DNA of 5,560 bases from DATJXG01 sp035500455 (GTDB lineage: Bacteria > Acidobacteriota > Terriglobia > Terriglobales > Acidobacteriaceae), in contig DATJXG010000141.1 in assembly GCA_035500455.1 (NCBI GenBank), positions 1 through 5,560 of the forward strand. The letters run 5' to 3'. Positions 5,555 to 5,560 of this stretch are shown piece after piece. The notes under the pieces are model-generated. The model was not told the DNA's origin and made no database searches. It saw only the letters and a program-made list of their open reading frames with translations. The translations under genes and the position numbers were made by a program. Each line of letters opens with the position of its first letter. Position 1 is the first letter of the stretch.

Positions 5555-5560
5555 CGGCGG

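Overview
The window is a high-GC stretch of bacterial DNA with four protein genes, all on the minus strand. In transcription order they run from the right edge to the left: an Nramp-type divalent metal transporter (4083-5513), a single-domain universal stress protein (3476-3892), a TonB-dependent-receptor-like outer membrane protein (762-3344), and the N-terminal part of a second outer-membrane-type protein that runs off the left edge (1-645). The host is most likely a member of the Acidobacteriota (Terriglobia type). This rests on protein style: the receptor carries an N-terminal carboxypeptidase-regulatory-like domain, and the edge gene has a 'PTVSTPATLTPVGYLQFETG' opening that I associate with that phylum. 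No rRNA or other direct taxonomic marker is present.

Layout: mntH begins 47 bases from the right edge. Its leader holds a CAGGT-CA-ACCTG inverted repeat next to a TATATA box. Its 3' end is overlapped by a roughly 14-bp tandem repeat. A 190-bp gap follows, which contains a large imperfect inverted repeat (3909-3978) just ahead of the Usp ribosome binding site. After the Usp gene comes an AT-rich 131-bp gap (3345-3475) with the best promoter candidate in the window (near-consensus -35 and -10 boxes, 18-bp spacer) for the receptor gene, and a GCTGA-TG-TCAGC repeat over its -35 box. A 116-bp gap (646-761) with two AGATAT-type boxes separates the receptor from the edge gene. No gene-free stretch exceeds 300 bases. 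I see no RNA genes, insertion sequences or CRISPR arrays.

Functionally, the Nramp and Usp genes form a plausible pair: inner-membrane Mn(II)/Fe(II) import beside a small ATP-binding-type stress protein. The receptor and the edge gene form an outer-membrane pair. A 12-bp motif (AA[G/C]CTGTATATA, one mismatch) occurs upstream of both mntH and the receptor gene. This raises the untested possibility that the inner- and outer-membrane genes answer to the same signal, for example metal status. No clearly novel system is visible; the most interesting material is in the intergenic DNA.
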